A DNA stretch of 64,000 nt from Mucilaginibacter sp. 44-25 (GCA_001898335.1 MKTS01000012.1:172652-236651), one strand, 5' to 3'. Numbered from the stretch's first letter, positions 8,456 through 18,760 are shown. The notes: a model not told the origin generated them from the sequence alone. Numbers and translations are program-made.

Positions 8456-11400
8456 TTAAAAGCTATATCGCACACCAAATTGCATTTGCCATCTTGAAGC
8501 AAACAAATCAACAGAATATGGTAATCCCGGATCCTGGAATGTATATTTCGGATACGTTGTTGCAGCATTAGCAAATGAAGGTGTTCCGCCACTTGCTGGT
8601 GCTAAACCTACACTTGCTGTTGAGTTAAATGTATTGGCCGAGAAATAATACTGACCCCATTTTTTATTCAACAAGTTAGTTAAGTTGATGATATCGTAAG
8701 TGAAAGTGATAACTTGTTTACGTTTGCCATTACCTACTTTAAAATCTTGCGAGAATCGGAAATCTAAGTTCGTGTTCCATGGAGTAAAAGCTGTGTTACG
8801 CTCAGTAAACTGTCCACGACGGCTGCTTAAGTATTTGTCTTTATCTATAAAAGCATCAAAAGCCGCTGTTTGTGCCGCTGCTGTTGCACCGGTGAAGAAG
8901 TTTGCAGTTTCGCCTATTTTAGGAATATAAATTAAACTTGCTTGCTGACCTGTATTGCCAACTGGGGTTGGGTAAATACCCCAGGTATATGGGTTACCAG
9001 ATTGCGCGCTCAGGAAGAAACTAAAGTTAGCAGTATAATTTTTAGCCGCGTCCCAGTCATGTTTAAAGTTAATGTTTGATACGATGCGATGGCGGATGTC
9101 AAAGTTTGAATTAGCTAAACCCGGGTTATTAGGATTTAATGCCTGGTTTAACTGCCAATTTGATTCCATTGAGTTACGTATACCATTGGTAACATCTTTT
9201 GAATGACCGTAGGTGTAAGCAACTGATCCGCTCAAACCAAACGGCCATGATTTAGCTACTTGTGCAGTTACGCTGTAACGATAACCCTGATTGGTATTAG
9301 ACAATAAATAGGCGTTGGTGTATATAGGATTAACACGTCCTCCAGCGAATATTGGTTGTTGTTTCTGAGTATCATAGGGGTAATAAGTAACGTTATCAAA
9401 TGTATTTACCTGTTGGAATTTCAGATCATGAATAACTTTGGTGTAAATACCTTCAACAGTAAATTTCCATTGATCGGCAGTGGTATAATCAAATGCTAAA
9501 CTGCTGCGCCATACTTGAGGCATTTTAAAATTATTATCAATTAAATCTACTTGTGTTTGTCCGTTAGCATCTTTGATATTTGTACCCTGGTTAGCCACAT
9601 AAGCACCGGCACCATTAGCAGGTGCGGCAACTATACCTGCACCAGAAATTGGCGCAGTACGGTTATCATAAGCGCCGTAAGTATTGCCATTATTATAAAA
9701 CGCGTAACCAAACCAAGCAAACGGAACACGACCGGTAAAGAAACCACTACCACCACGGATGATGAAGCTTTGGTCGCCGTTAACATCATAGTTGAACGAT
9801 ATCCGAGGGTTTATCTCGATATTATTCAAATAGTTTTGTTTGATCTCAGACGGTTTGGTATAGGTAAAGGTTTTACCGTAGTTTGGATCTGTTGGAGCAC
9901 CGGTAGTTTTACTGCTTAATGGTTGTTTGTTTGGCACACCTGCATAATCCAAACGTAAAGCAGCCGTTAATTTGAAATTATCGCTTAACTGTATCTCGTC
10001 CTGTCCATATAGGCTTAACAAGTTTACATTGAACTTAGCCGACGGGTTGGCCATTATATAATCGCGTGTGTTATTGGTGTAATTATAATTGGCACGTACC
10101 CTTGACGGTGTATTAGCCAGGAAATTAGCTACGCTGCTATAAGCAACACGCCCATTCCACGCGTTAACAAAGTTGTAGGTTATATTATAAAATTCGTTGT
10201 GTGTACCAAAAGTGAAAGTATTTTTTCCTTTTGTCCAGGTTAAGTTATCAGTAAACTCGGCAGTTTTTTGACGCATATCAAATATTGCTGCTTCCCTATC
10301 AGTACCCACAAATATAGTAGTACCCGGAGAAGCACCGGTGATCTCAATTTGAGGTAAAGCCGGATTTGAATTAGGATCGCGGTAATCATGCACGTTTGAA
10401 TAACCTAATAACAAACTATTGCTTACATTACTTGAAAATCTTGATTTTAACTCAAGAACAGTTGAAGTTGAATTATTATGAGACGTAAAGTCAATGCCAC
10501 CAAAACGGAAGTTTTGCTGATCGCGCTCCAAGTTTGTAGCGGTTGAACTAATGGTATTATTACGTATAGTTAATTGATTGTTATCATTAATATTCCAATC
10601 CAAACGATTAAAAAATTTATTCGAGTTTGAATAGATAGAAGTATTTGAATAAGTACCTGCATCAAAACCAGCCGCAGCAAATTTATTTGAAATAGCTTGT
10701 GCATCAGTTAAACTTAATATTTGAGTTGACCCTGATGCATCTGCACCACGAATAACCGGGTCCTGACGACGGGCAAATTCTGCATTGGAAAAAAAGAATA
10801 ATTTATTTTTGATCAATGGGAAGCCTAATCGTGCTCCAAAATTATAATCATGGAAAGCACTTGGTATTTTTGAGCCGTCGCCACCAGAAGCAGGTGCCGC
10901 GTTATTAGGACCAACCATGAAAGCACCGCGACCAAAACCGTAGATAGATCCGGTAACGTCATTAGTGCCGCTACGTGTCACCGCGTTGATACTACCACCT
11001 AATACGTTACCAATTTTGATATCATAAGGTGCAACTAATACTTGTATATCCTGTATGGCATCTATTGATACCGGGCTTGTACGTGTACTGCTACCAACCT
11101 GGCCCGAAGCATTTGACTGGCCACCTAATGATGGACTAAAGCCAATAGCATCATTATTAATAGCACCATCAAGCGTTACGTTATTATACCGAAAATTGGT
11201 ACCCTGAAAAGAGTTGTTGTTGCTTTGTGGCGTTAAACGCGTAAAATCCTGTAAACTGCGGCTTATAGACGGCAGATTTTTTAATTGGTTTTGATTAATG
11301 CGTGTACTAGCCCCGGTTTTAGTGGCACCATTTGATACAATCTTAACCTCCCTTAAAGAAGTAACATTATCAGATAAAGCAAAGTTGTAAACAGCACTCC

Positions 11401-11689
11401 CTAAACTTAAAGTTATATCGGTTCTTTCTTCCTTTTTATAACCTACAAAGTTTACAGAGATTGTATAAGGTCCCCCGGGGTTAAGATTTGATACAGTATA
11501 TCGTCCATCCGCATTTGTTTGTGCACTATACTTTGTGCCGGTACTGGTATTAACTATCGTAACTGTTGTCCCGGGTAATGATACACCCTTTTGATCCACC
11601 ACTTTACCACTTACTACAGAAGTTGTAATTTGTGCCCTGGCGGTATTGAAAATTAAAAATGATAATAGGATTAAGTAAAAATGTTTCAT
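8456..11689 (-). CDS. TonB-dependent outer-membrane receptor, Oar-like with carboxypeptidase-like regulatory domain
   Basis: This 1077-residue protein begins with a signal peptide (about 1-20, ending ARAQ). A carboxypeptidase-like beta-sandwich follows (about 25-105, GKVVDQKGVSLPGTTVTI and an FVGYKKEE segment). Then come a plug domain with TRSGTNDVTGSIYGFGRGAF, typical of Oar-type receptors, and a large beta-barrel ending in ...GVRYSF with a terminal Phe. It should take up a large or scarce substrate across the outer membrane with TonB energy; the substrate cannot be read from sequence. No SusD-like partner is adjacent. It is flanked by a strong terminator downstream and a 451-bp gap upstream, so it appears monocistronic. 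Length is normal for Oar-like members. Confidence 0.92.
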   Translation of the reverse strand: MKHFYLILLSFLIFNTARAQITTSVVSGKVVDQKGVSLPGTTVTIVNTSTGTKYSAQTNADGRYTVSNLNPGGPYTISVNFVGYKKEERTDITLSLGSAVYNFALSDNVTSLREVKIVSNGATKTGASTRINQNQLKNLPSISRSLQDFTRLTPQSNNNSFQGTNFRYNNVTLDGAINNDAIGFSPSLGGQSNASGQVGSSTRTSPVSIDAIQDIQVLVAPYDIKIGNVLGGSINAVTRSGTNDVTGSIYGFGRGAFMVGPNNAAPASGGDGSKIPSAFHDYNFGARLGFPLIKNKLFFFSNAEFARRQDPVIRGADASGSTQILSLTDAQAISNKFAAAGFDAGTYSNTSIYSNSNKFFNRLDWNINDNNQLTIRNNTISSTATNLERDQQNFRFGGIDFTSHNNSTSTVLELKSRFSSNVSNSLLLGYSNVHDYRDPNSNPALPQIEITGASPGTTIFVGTDREAAIFDMRQKTAEFTDNLTWTKGKNTFTFGTHNEFYNITYNFVNAWNGRVAYSSVANFLANTPSRVRANYNYTNNTRDYIMANPSAKFNVNLLSLYGQDEIQLSDNFKLTAALRLDYAGVPNKQPLSSKTTGAPTDPNYGKTFTYTKPSEIKQNYLNNIEINPRISFNYDVNGDQSFIIRGGSGFFTGRVPFAWFGYAFYNNGNTYGAYDNRTAPISGAGIVAAPANGAGAYVANQGTNIKDANGQTQVDLIDNNFKMPQVWRSSLAFDYTTADQWKFTVEGIYTKVIHDLKFQQVNTFDNVTYYPYDTQKQQPIFAGGRVNPIYTNAYLLSNTNQGYRYSVTAQVAKSWPFGLSGSVAYTYGHSKDVTNGIRNSMESNWQLNQALNPNNPGLANSNFDIRHRIVSNINFKHDWDAAKNYTANFSFFLSAQSGNPYTWGIYPTPVGNTGQQASLIYIPKIGETANFFTGATAAAQTAAFDAFIDKDKYLSSRRGQFTERNTAFTPWNTNLDFRFSQDFKVGNGKRKQVITFTYDIINLTNLLNKKWGQYYFSANTFNSTASVGLAPASGGTPSFANAATTYPKYTFQDPGLPYSVDLFASRWQMQFGVRYSF

Positions 11690-12140
11690 TTGTGCCTGTT
11701 TTAGTCAAATAAAAGTCTTGTTCAAATATTAATATTATGTTAACTTATGATTATCATTACTTGCAATATGTAACATCTGAAAACATTGGCTTCATTTAGC
11801 CAATAATTAGAAGAATATTCTTGAGAATTAAAATACACTTGCAGCGCAGCAAAAAATGCAGCAGTGGACCTTATGGCGATCAGGCTTAAGGAAGTCAACT
11901 CTTAAGGATTGCAATGGCATCCTTTTCCGAAAATACATCCTTACAAGCCTGACCGGAGGGACAGCCAGTTTACTTGAGATACAGCAAAATCTGCGCTATG
12001 GGACCAGATAAGTGGGGATGGATTTTAGCATGGCGATTAGCTGCACCCATTTTTTGACTTCCTCAAAGGCTCCAAATTTAGCTAGTTGATCCGGCTATTT
12101 TTGGAACCTAAGATAGGTAAGTCATTAGATCATTACGCTG
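11690..12140. other. Intergenic stretch with a possible decayed transposase fragment
   Basis: No intact gene. On the minus strand around 11890-12110 a broken frame reads FGAFEEVKKWVQL, then IPTYLV and further residues past stop codons. This is loosely like the N-terminal part of ISAs1-family transposases (FG...DWL...IPSHDT). The match is weak and I see no terminal inverted repeats. The part nearest 11690 should hold the promoter of the receptor gene, but no clean TTTG/TAnnTTTG pair is visible. Confidence 0.2.
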
Positions 12141-13316
12141 CTATTTAAGCTTGATCGTATAAGGTGCGCCCCATTTTACAGCGGCACTTGCATTTGTTGG
12201 TTCGTTATTCCAGAAACACTCACGTATCGTCAAGGTCATAGTTTTTGGATCTAGGGTAGCGAAATCATAGCTTAATTTGGTTTCGTCGGCAGCTGAAACC
12301 AGTCCTTTTACAGGAGAATCGATACTTACAGCACTAACTGAAACGTCGTTATCCGGACCCGTCCAGGTATAGAAGCGGCTTTCATGGACGTGGCCATGTA
12401 ACCAGGCTTTGATGTTAGTGTGTGCTTTGATAAACGTAGCCAGAGCACGCTGCTCAATAGTAGCGGTACCTGAAGCCACTTTACCATCTTTAAAAACCTC
12501 GTCTAACACATTATCAAATTTATCAGTACTGTTGATACTGTGCGTACCGTTGGGGTTAGTGAAGTGATTAGCTACCACCGCAGGCTGATCATGGCAAACC
12601 AATACCACCGGTGTAGTTGCGCTGATCTTTTGCAGATCCGCATTTAACCAAACGCGAACTGCGGAGTCTGGCCACATCTGCATAAAGCAAAAGTGAACAC
12701 CTGCAATATCTTTCGAATAATTTACACGGTCTGTAGGATAAGCAAATGTTGTAGCCGTTCTAGGTGTTACCGGAGAATATGCCCTGGTGTAAAGGTTAGC
12801 CATCGAAGTAGCGTCAGTAAGCGGCGACATCGTCGCGTAGTAACCAATAGCGTTCGACACATCGTGGTTACCAGGTACCAATAAGATGCTGGTCTTGTTG
12901 CCGTTTTTGTCTTTGGTAGATAAACCTTGCAGATAATCAGTATCAAACTGTGCCCATGATGCTGATGCGAGCTGAACTTTTGCACTGGTCTCCATACGAT
13001 TGGCGATATCACCCGTCTGGATCATGTGATCCAAATAGCCGATCTTTTGGCCGGCCTCAAAAGCACCGTCACTCGGTAAAGTTACGTTGGTCAGCATGTT
13101 CATATTGGCGATCATCGCCGCGTTGACTGTATGCGCATCCACCGTTGTAGCACCGCGAAACGCAGGGCGGGTAACACCATAATGCGCATCCGAGGTAAGG
13201 ATGATATGCACCGGCGACAAATCCGGTTCTGTTTCCGGTGTGGTAGTATTTTTTTTGCAGGCAGCAAATGCAAGTGCTGCCGCTGCCATCAGCAAGGTGC
13301 TTTTTAGGTATTTCAT
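12141..13316 (-). CDS. Calcineurin-like metallophosphoesterase, lipoprotein
   Basis: The 391-residue protein has a lipoprotein signal (Cys at residue 20, AFAACKK). All metallophosphoesterase blocks are present in order: TSDAHYG (Asp43 and His45), GDIANR, GNHDVS, CHDQP and HGHVHES. These ligands bind a two-metal centre that hydrolyses phosphate esters; as a lipoprotein it should act in the periplasm or on the surface. It is the last gene of a minus-strand group that starts with the TonB-dependent receptor at 18743 and includes two other lipoproteins. It starts 20 bp after the preceding gene's stop. This suggests release of phosphate from an organic phosphate taken up or bound by the group; that is inference. 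Confidence 0.9.
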   Translation of the reverse strand: MKYLKSTLLMAAAALAFAACKKNTTTPETEPDLSPVHIILTSDAHYGVTRPAFRGATTVDAHTVNAAMIANMNMLTNVTLPSDGAFEAGQKIGYLDHMIQTGDIANRMETSAKVQLASASWAQFDTDYLQGLSTKDKNGNKTSILLVPGNHDVSNAIGYYATMSPLTDATSMANLYTRAYSPVTPRTATTFAYPTDRVNYSKDIAGVHFCFMQMWPDSAVRVWLNADLQKISATTPVVLVCHDQPAVVANHFTNPNGTHSINSTDKFDNVLDEVFKDGKVASGTATIEQRALATFIKAHTNIKAWLHGHVHESRFYTWTGPDNDVSVSAVSIDSPVKGLVSAADETKLSYDFATLDPKTMTLTIRECFWNNEPTNASAAVKWGAPYTIKLK

Positions 13317-13336
13317 TAGCTTTGGGTATATGTTTA

Positions 13337-14329
13337 TTATTTTTTCTTATAGAATGATAAAGTGTTTTTATAGGCAGGTGACTTCTTCGTCTCCGAAATG
13401 GTGAAATATCCATCGCCAATGGCGGAAAAGCAAATACTTTCGCCTTGCGGCTCGTCGCGGCCATAAGGGGCATCTTGAGGCTGGCGAAGCATGGCGTTCA
13501 CAACACTTTCATTAGCCTGACGTTTCCAGTACCAGATCTGCCCAGTATTACGGATCACAATCTCTGAACCATCAGCAGAAATGTCACCGGCGGTCAGCAG
13601 GTCAAACGGGAAATTCGCAAGTGGCGTTAAGGTTGTTGTGGAATTCGTCGACTGCGGATAGCGTGCTACATACAAAGTACTCTTAGACACCTGTTTTGTT
13701 GCGATGTAAAGGTCTTTGGTTAGCGGGTCAATCATTAAGGTTTCCGCATTCAATGCACCTCCCGGATAAACACATGGAATGATTTCGGGTGTTACATGTT
13801 TTACTGTTTGCGCGTTGGCTCCTGTAAGATCAGGCTCAACAAAACGATAGATAGAGACCGATCGGTAAGCCACGTCATTATCCCCTATCTCGGCTACATA
13901 AATATAATTCTTGGTCGCATCAGGGCCGGGGCCGCAAACGATATCTTCCCAGTCGCGGTTGTTCACACCGTCCAATATGATCCTGCCAAGGTCACGGCCC
14001 TTGGCATCGGTGATATATACCTCCGGACCATTGCCGCTATCTTCGTGCGTATACAGTAGCCCGGCATTAGTGCGCCCGGCCGCCAGGCCCGAAAGTTCAC
14101 GATACGTTTGGTTCACCAGGTCGTTAGTTGTTGACGCGTCGGCAAACAAAGTGGCCTTGCTTAGCAAAGAAAGATCGTACGTAGCCGACGGGATGTTTAC
14201 TACCGGCTGCGGGTTGGTCTTTACCGTATCTTTTGGCGGTGTAACAACTTCAACCTGACTATTTGCTTTTGTGCATCCCTGCGTTAGCATTAAACCAAGC
14301 ACAGCAGACCATAGGATAGGATTTTTCAT
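13337..14329 (-). CDS. Lipoprotein with beta-propeller-like repeats, function unknown
   Basis: The 330-residue protein has a lipoprotein signal (MLTQGCTKAN) and a Pro/Val-rich linker. Its body contains the segments ELSGLAAGRTNAGLLYTHED, NRDWEDIVCGPG, YIYVAEIGDND and ETLMIDPLTKDLYIATKQ. Repeated short strands with G/D turns and the D/E-rich spots suggest a six- or seven-bladed propeller, somewhat like esterase-like phytase or SdiA-regulated proteins, but I cannot fix the family. It lies 20 bp upstream of the metallophosphoesterase and downstream of the beta-helix lipoprotein, with a hairpin between it and the latter. Surface or periplasmic location is likely. Confidence 0.65.
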   Translation of the reverse strand: MKNPILWSAVLGLMLTQGCTKANSQVEVVTPPKDTVKTNPQPVVNIPSATYDLSLLSKATLFADASTTNDLVNQTYRELSGLAAGRTNAGLLYTHEDSGNGPEVYITDAKGRDLGRIILDGVNNRDWEDIVCGPGPDATKNYIYVAEIGDNDVAYRSVSIYRFVEPDLTGANAQTVKHVTPEIIPCVYPGGALNAETLMIDPLTKDLYIATKQVSKSTLYVARYPQSTNSTTTLTPLANFPFDLLTAGDISADGSEIVIRNTGQIWYWKRQANESVVNAMLRQPQDAPYGRDEPQGESICFSAIGDGYFTISETKKSPAYKNTLSFYKKK

Positions 14330-14349
14330 ACAAAAATTGTTTTTAAACG

Positions 14350-14375
14350 ACCGAGGACGGTTGCCCGTCCTCGGT
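14350..14375. terminator. Intra-cluster hairpin
   Basis: CCGAGGACGG (14351-14360) pairs with CCGTCCTCGG (14365-14374) around a TTGC loop, plus one outer A-T pair. On the minus strand the stem is followed by TCGTTTAAAA, a weak U-tract. It separates the beta-helix gene from the propeller-like gene and could be a terminator, an attenuator or an mRNA-processing stem that sets different levels for the two halves of the cluster. Confidence 0.6.
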
Positions 14376-14397
14376 TTAATTAATACGATTTATAGGA

Positions 14398-15945
14398 TTA
14401 GTAAGCGTGCTGGTTACCGCTACCATCTGTAGGGAATGCCCCAAGATCCTTGTTAGGAGCCGTAACTGTAGCACCGTAGATACCCGAAGTAGTGATCACC
14501 TTGGTAGGAAAGCCATATTGAGTTAAACGCGGAGCAGACAGTTTGGCCGGCATAGCGTTCTTGCCTGCACCACCAGGATAAACACCTGCGTTGATAGCTG
14601 GAGAACCCGCTCTGAGGTGGAAGTTAGTACCTGCAGGGATCTCGGCAACACGGTAGTTACGGCCGGTGCTGTTAGCAGCAACACTGTAGTTAGTAAACAA
14701 CGGATCGTATTTCAGCGAGTCTGCAGCCGGGTTGGTACCGGCGTTAGTACCGTTGACAGCTATGGTGCCGTTCACATAACCGTTGATGTCGTTCGACTTT
14801 TTCAGCGTGAACTGGTTTGGCTCGATAAATTGCATATACTGCTCAGCCCCGCCCATTGGGGTACCGCGGCCGATGCTGGTTAAGTTATTGTTATAAGAAG
14901 TGTTAAGGGTATCGCTCGGTTTACCTTTTTCAGACCCGAAAGTGATACGCAAACCTGCTTTTGAGTTAACAATAATGTTGTTGTAGATAAAACCACCAGC
15001 GTTAGTTTCGGTATTGATAGAGCCGTTACGGGTAGCTTTGGTTTGACGGAAGCCACACTGAACGACCGTATTATTATAGATGTTAACCAGGTTATACTTA
15101 CCCACGTCACCAGAAGTTTTCAAACCATTAGTAGCGCTACCGAAACAAAGGTTGTAAGCCATATCACCGATACATCCGTCTTTCAGGTTAATACCTTCAC
15201 CACCGGTACTGCCGTTTTTGATAAAGCTGTTACGCATGATAGCAACATTAACGTTCTGGCATTTACCGATACAGTCGTCCTTGCTGCCGTAGAACCAGGA
15301 ATCTTCCAGGATCAAGCTGCCACGCGGACCTGTCTCCGGGTTAGCCATAAATACGGAAAAACGTGGATCACCGGCTTTTGCGCCATAGTCCGGAGCGTTA
15401 ACACCCCAAGGGCCACCGGTGTACTCTACGTGAGACCAGCGTAAAACCAATAACTTAGCTGTAGGGCTGCACTGAAATCCACCCCAGTAGCCAGCGTAAG
15501 CCGGATCGGTGCTCACATTATCCGGGTAAGCAGGACCAGATTTAGGTGTACTTGCAGTTGGGAATACAGTGAACCAATTAGGTGCAGCTTTAGTACCATC
15601 GCTTACAAAAGTACCGTTAACGTAGATCGTAGGTGAAGTAGCGGCTGATTTACCATCTCCGTGGATCAATACCTTAACACCGGGTTGTACATATAGGGTA
15701 TCGCCGGCGTTGATAGACACATCAGACATGATATGGTAGGTTTTACCGGCAAGCATGGTACCCTTAAGCGGCACAGCGTTACCGTTAGCATCTTTTTGAG
15801 GAAGGAGGGTATCAGCGATAGCCTTACCTACGAGAGTAAGTGGTTTAGAGATCTCCACCTCTTCTTTACTTGACTTTTTACAAGACGACGAGACAGCAAG
15901 CGAGGCCAAAGCCAACGCGCAAATTTTCAGGTAACTATTTTTCAT
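14398..15945 (-). CDS. Right-handed beta-helix lipoprotein
   Basis: The 515-residue protein has a lipoprotein signal (AVSSSCKKSSKEE). Its middle part (about 95-330) shows the Asn/Gly-rich ladder pattern of parallel beta-helix proteins, e.g. WSHVEYTGG, LILEDSWFYGSKDDC, IMRNSFIKNGS, NIYNNTVVQCG and IYNNIIVNSKAG. Such proteins are often polysaccharide lyases or ligand-binding surface proteins; no lyase catalytic residues stand out. It starts 29 bp after the TonB-dependent receptor stop, so the two are probably co-transcribed. The C-terminus has no T9SS sorting signal that I recognise. Confidence 0.75.
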   Translation of the reverse strand: MKNSYLKICALALASLAVSSSCKKSSKEEVEISKPLTLVGKAIADTLLPQKDANGNAVPLKGTMLAGKTYHIMSDVSINAGDTLYVQPGVKVLIHGDGKSAATSPTIYVNGTFVSDGTKAAPNWFTVFPTASTPKSGPAYPDNVSTDPAYAGYWGGFQCSPTAKLLVLRWSHVEYTGGPWGVNAPDYGAKAGDPRFSVFMANPETGPRGSLILEDSWFYGSKDDCIGKCQNVNVAIMRNSFIKNGSTGGEGINLKDGCIGDMAYNLCFGSATNGLKTSGDVGKYNLVNIYNNTVVQCGFRQTKATRNGSINTETNAGGFIYNNIIVNSKAGLRITFGSEKGKPSDTLNTSYNNNLTSIGRGTPMGGAEQYMQFIEPNQFTLKKSNDINGYVNGTIAVNGTNAGTNPAADSLKYDPLFTNYSVAANSTGRNYRVAEIPAGTNFHLRAGSPAINAGVYPGGAGKNAMPAKLSAPRLTQYGFPTKVITTSGIYGATVTAPNKDLGAFPTDGSGNQHAY

Positions 15946-15974
15946 TTTCGTTTTTTTTAAGTGTTAGTTCGTTT

Positions 15975-18743
15975 TTAGTTAAGTATATATCTCAGGCCGA
16001 TCTGATAATTTTGTCCGTACAGGTTACGGCGCGACATTGTCGTAGCACTGCCCGGAGTTTGGTATGATACCGGGATGGTATTCACTACCGGTTTTTTAAA
16101 GTAAAACTCATCGGCAGTGTTCAGGAGGTTTTGCACTTTAGCGAATACAGCAAACTTCTTTGCGAACTTCTTTTCGGCCGAAAAATCAAACATGCTCAAC
16201 GGTTTCTGCCACTCGTCAAAATCGTAGTAAGCCGAAACCAGTGATATGCGTGAACCGGTGTATTGCCAGGCTAATTGCAGGTCCAATCCTAATTTGGTGT
16301 CTTTATACAATAAGGACGCGTTAGCTACATGGGCGGATTGTCCTTGCAGTGGTCTGGTTTGATCGATAGTACCCGCTACTGCATTAACGGTTTGCTTTTT
16401 GGAAGTAGTGATGGCAGAGTTGGTATAAGTGTAGTTGGCGCGGATACCGAATTTGCGGATATATTTTTCGTACACCAACTCAAAGCCAAAGTTGGTGGCG
16501 TTGCCGAAGTTTTGCGGTGTGTAAACGGTCGAATTTTTATCCAGGAACCCATACTCGATCGCGTCGGTGATCTTCTTGTAGAAACCACCGATCAGGATCT
16601 GTTCATTAGATCCTGGGAATAGTTCATAACGAAGGTCCAGATTATCCGCGGTAGCATGTTTTAAGTAAGGGTTACCCTGCACGACAAAGTCGTCCTCTCG
16701 GCGGCCGTCGCCGCTGGGCAGTAATTCAAAAAAGCCCGGGCGATTGATAGAAGCGAAATATGATAAGCGCAGGTTGGTCTTATCATTAAGCAGGTATTTT
16801 AAGTGTAAGCTCGGCAACATATCCTCGTACGAGATACGTCCGGTTTTACCAGCAGACGTTACCGGCAGTTGGGTGATGTAATCTTGCCTGGTATTTTCCA
16901 TCCTTACACCCAAAATAGTCTCTAACTTTTTCACTCTGAATTTCAGCATACCGTAGCCGGCAGCTATATTTTCGTTAGCGGTGTAAGTATTTGAATTCTC
17001 CGGTGATCCGTCTGCATTAAAAACCGACCAGTTGAAATGATAGATATCCGTCCAGGTCTGAAAAGTACCATCGTTATTAGGTACGGTACGCAGTTCATAG
17101 TTTTGGTAGCTGTTATCGCGGTCTTTGTCACGATACATACCGCCCACGGTAACTGTAAATGGGATATTTTTGATCTCGTTGCTATAAGCCAAATTTGCAT
17201 AACCTGAGAGGTCGCGGTCATTTGTCTTTTCCCATATGCGGTGGTAATCAGTAGTTTTTAAAGGGTGCTGATAGGGTGTCGGACTGGTACCATCGGCAAA
17301 GTAACCGCCGTCGTTTTCGTACTCAGCCAGGTCAGGCGCGTTATTTTTAGCTTTTGAATAAGCCGCGGTCCAGTCAAATTTCAATCCCGGGATGATAGCA
17401 TGCTCGCCTAATAAGGTAGCACTTGATATCGTTTGACGCTGGTAAGCCGAACGACCGTAATACCAAACCTGCCCCGTGCCTGCGCCGGTACGCGGGGCTA
17501 CCTGCAAGCTGTCTGTGGTAAGACGGGTTTGTGCATCATCCAAGCGAGAAAAGAAACCATTCAGGCTTATCTTTTGCCCCGGGGCTATGCGGTAATCTAG
17601 CTTGCCATTCAGGCCGATACGGGTTAAATGTGCCGAGTAATCGCGCATGTTAGCGTGTTTGATCTGCAAGCCAAGGTCCTGATCTGTCTGATCCACCGGA
17701 TCTGCCGGACTGAATATACTATTATAAGCCCTGTAGGTATTTTGATAAGAGCCACCGATCATAATACCCAGCTTGTTATCAAAAAAGCGGTTACCTATTG
17801 ATAAACTTGCTAAAGTGTTCGGGGTAAATTTCTTGTCGGTGAAGTTCAGATTATCGCGAGTAAAATCACCCGGTTTAGCTAAGTAAGACGGACCATTAGC
17901 GATATAAGGTGAACTTTTACTGATAGCATCGACGGGAAAAGACTTGAACGGCCTGTTGAAAAGGTTTTGGCTATAACCCGTGGAAAGGCTACCGTTCACA
18001 TATAACTTATCCGGCGCATTCTTCATTACCAGGTTAACAACGCCACCTACAGCGTCACCTTCCATGTTAGGGGTCAGGGATTTGCTTACCTCGATGCGTT
18101 CCACTAGCTCGGCCGGGAAGATATCTAGCGGCACATAGCGATTCTTCGGATCAGTGGTTGGGATCTTGATTCCATTCACTAAAGTGTAGCTGTAACGCTG
18201 GTTCATACCACGAATGATAGCGTAACGGCCATCGCCGCTGCTGCTGCGCTCCAATGAAACGCCCGAAACGCGCTGCAGCACGTTAGCCACAACGATATCC
18301 GGTGATAACTGGATCGTTTTTGCCGATACGATGTTCATCACATTGCCTGACATTTGCTCGGAACGCTTGGCGTTACTTTCTGACTCGGCATCTCTTTTAC
18401 CGGCGATCAGCACCGCGTTAAGCGAGGCCGATAACTGTTGTAGATCAAAGTTTACGGTAGTGTTAGCATTTATCGTTACAGTCGTATCTTTAGTTTGATA
18501 GCCGATATAGGTACAGACAATGCGATAGCTGCCTGCGGGGATGTTCTTTACACTGTAAGATCCATCTAAAGCAGTGCTGCCGCCACGGGAGATCTTTTCC
18601 AAGTAAACAGAAGCGCCGATCAGCGACTCATGCGATGGTTGCCCGGTAACTCTTCCGCGAAGTATGAAATTGGCGGTCTGAGCCTTTAAGCCCGAGGTTA
18701 ACAATGAAAAAGTGATAAGAAAAAGTAAAACTCTATGCATCAA
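15975..18743 (-). CDS. TonB-dependent outer-membrane receptor with carboxypeptidase-like domain
   Basis: The 922-residue protein has a signal peptide (about 1-21), a carboxypeptidase-like domain (GRVTGQPSHESLIGASVYLE to YIGYQTKD) and a plug with NVLQRVSGVSLER, AIIRGMNQRYSYTLVNG and GGVVNLVMKNAP. The barrel has segments such as NLRLSYFASINRPGFFELLP. The plug resembles the siderophore/phosphate-type receptors (TIGR01782-like). It is the first gene of the minus-strand group 18743-12141 with the beta-helix, propeller-like and phosphoesterase lipoproteins. Together these suggest import or use of an organophosphate, which is inference. An inverted repeat lies just upstream at 18761-18781. Confidence 0.92.
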   Translation of the reverse strand: MMHRVLLFLITFSLLTSGLKAQTANFILRGRVTGQPSHESLIGASVYLEKISRGGSTALDGSYSVKNIPAGSYRIVCTYIGYQTKDTTVTINANTTVNFDLQQLSASLNAVLIAGKRDAESESNAKRSEQMSGNVMNIVSAKTIQLSPDIVVANVLQRVSGVSLERSSSGDGRYAIIRGMNQRYSYTLVNGIKIPTTDPKNRYVPLDIFPAELVERIEVSKSLTPNMEGDAVGGVVNLVMKNAPDKLYVNGSLSTGYSQNLFNRPFKSFPVDAISKSSPYIANGPSYLAKPGDFTRDNLNFTDKKFTPNTLASLSIGNRFFDNKLGIMIGGSYQNTYRAYNSIFSPADPVDQTDQDLGLQIKHANMRDYSAHLTRIGLNGKLDYRIAPGQKISLNGFFSRLDDAQTRLTTDSLQVAPRTGAGTGQVWYYGRSAYQRQTISSATLLGEHAIIPGLKFDWTAAYSKAKNNAPDLAEYENDGGYFADGTSPTPYQHPLKTTDYHRIWEKTNDRDLSGYANLAYSNEIKNIPFTVTVGGMYRDKDRDNSYQNYELRTVPNNDGTFQTWTDIYHFNWSVFNADGSPENSNTYTANENIAAGYGMLKFRVKKLETILGVRMENTRQDYITQLPVTSAGKTGRISYEDMLPSLHLKYLLNDKTNLRLSYFASINRPGFFELLPSGDGRREDDFVVQGNPYLKHATADNLDLRYELFPGSNEQILIGGFYKKITDAIEYGFLDKNSTVYTPQNFGNATNFGFELVYEKYIRKFGIRANYTYTNSAITTSKKQTVNAVAGTIDQTRPLQGQSAHVANASLLYKDTKLGLDLQLAWQYTGSRISLVSAYYDFDEWQKPLSMFDFSAEKKFAKKFAVFAKVQNLLNTADEFYFKKPVVNTIPVSYQTPGSATTMSRRNLYGQNYQIGLRYILN

Positions 18744-18760
18744 ACAATTTTGAGAAGTTT

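Noticed and set aside
11880..12110. ISAs1-type insertion sequence
   Set aside because: Only a faint resemblance of a broken frame; no inverted repeats or target duplication, so listed only as a low-confidence note.
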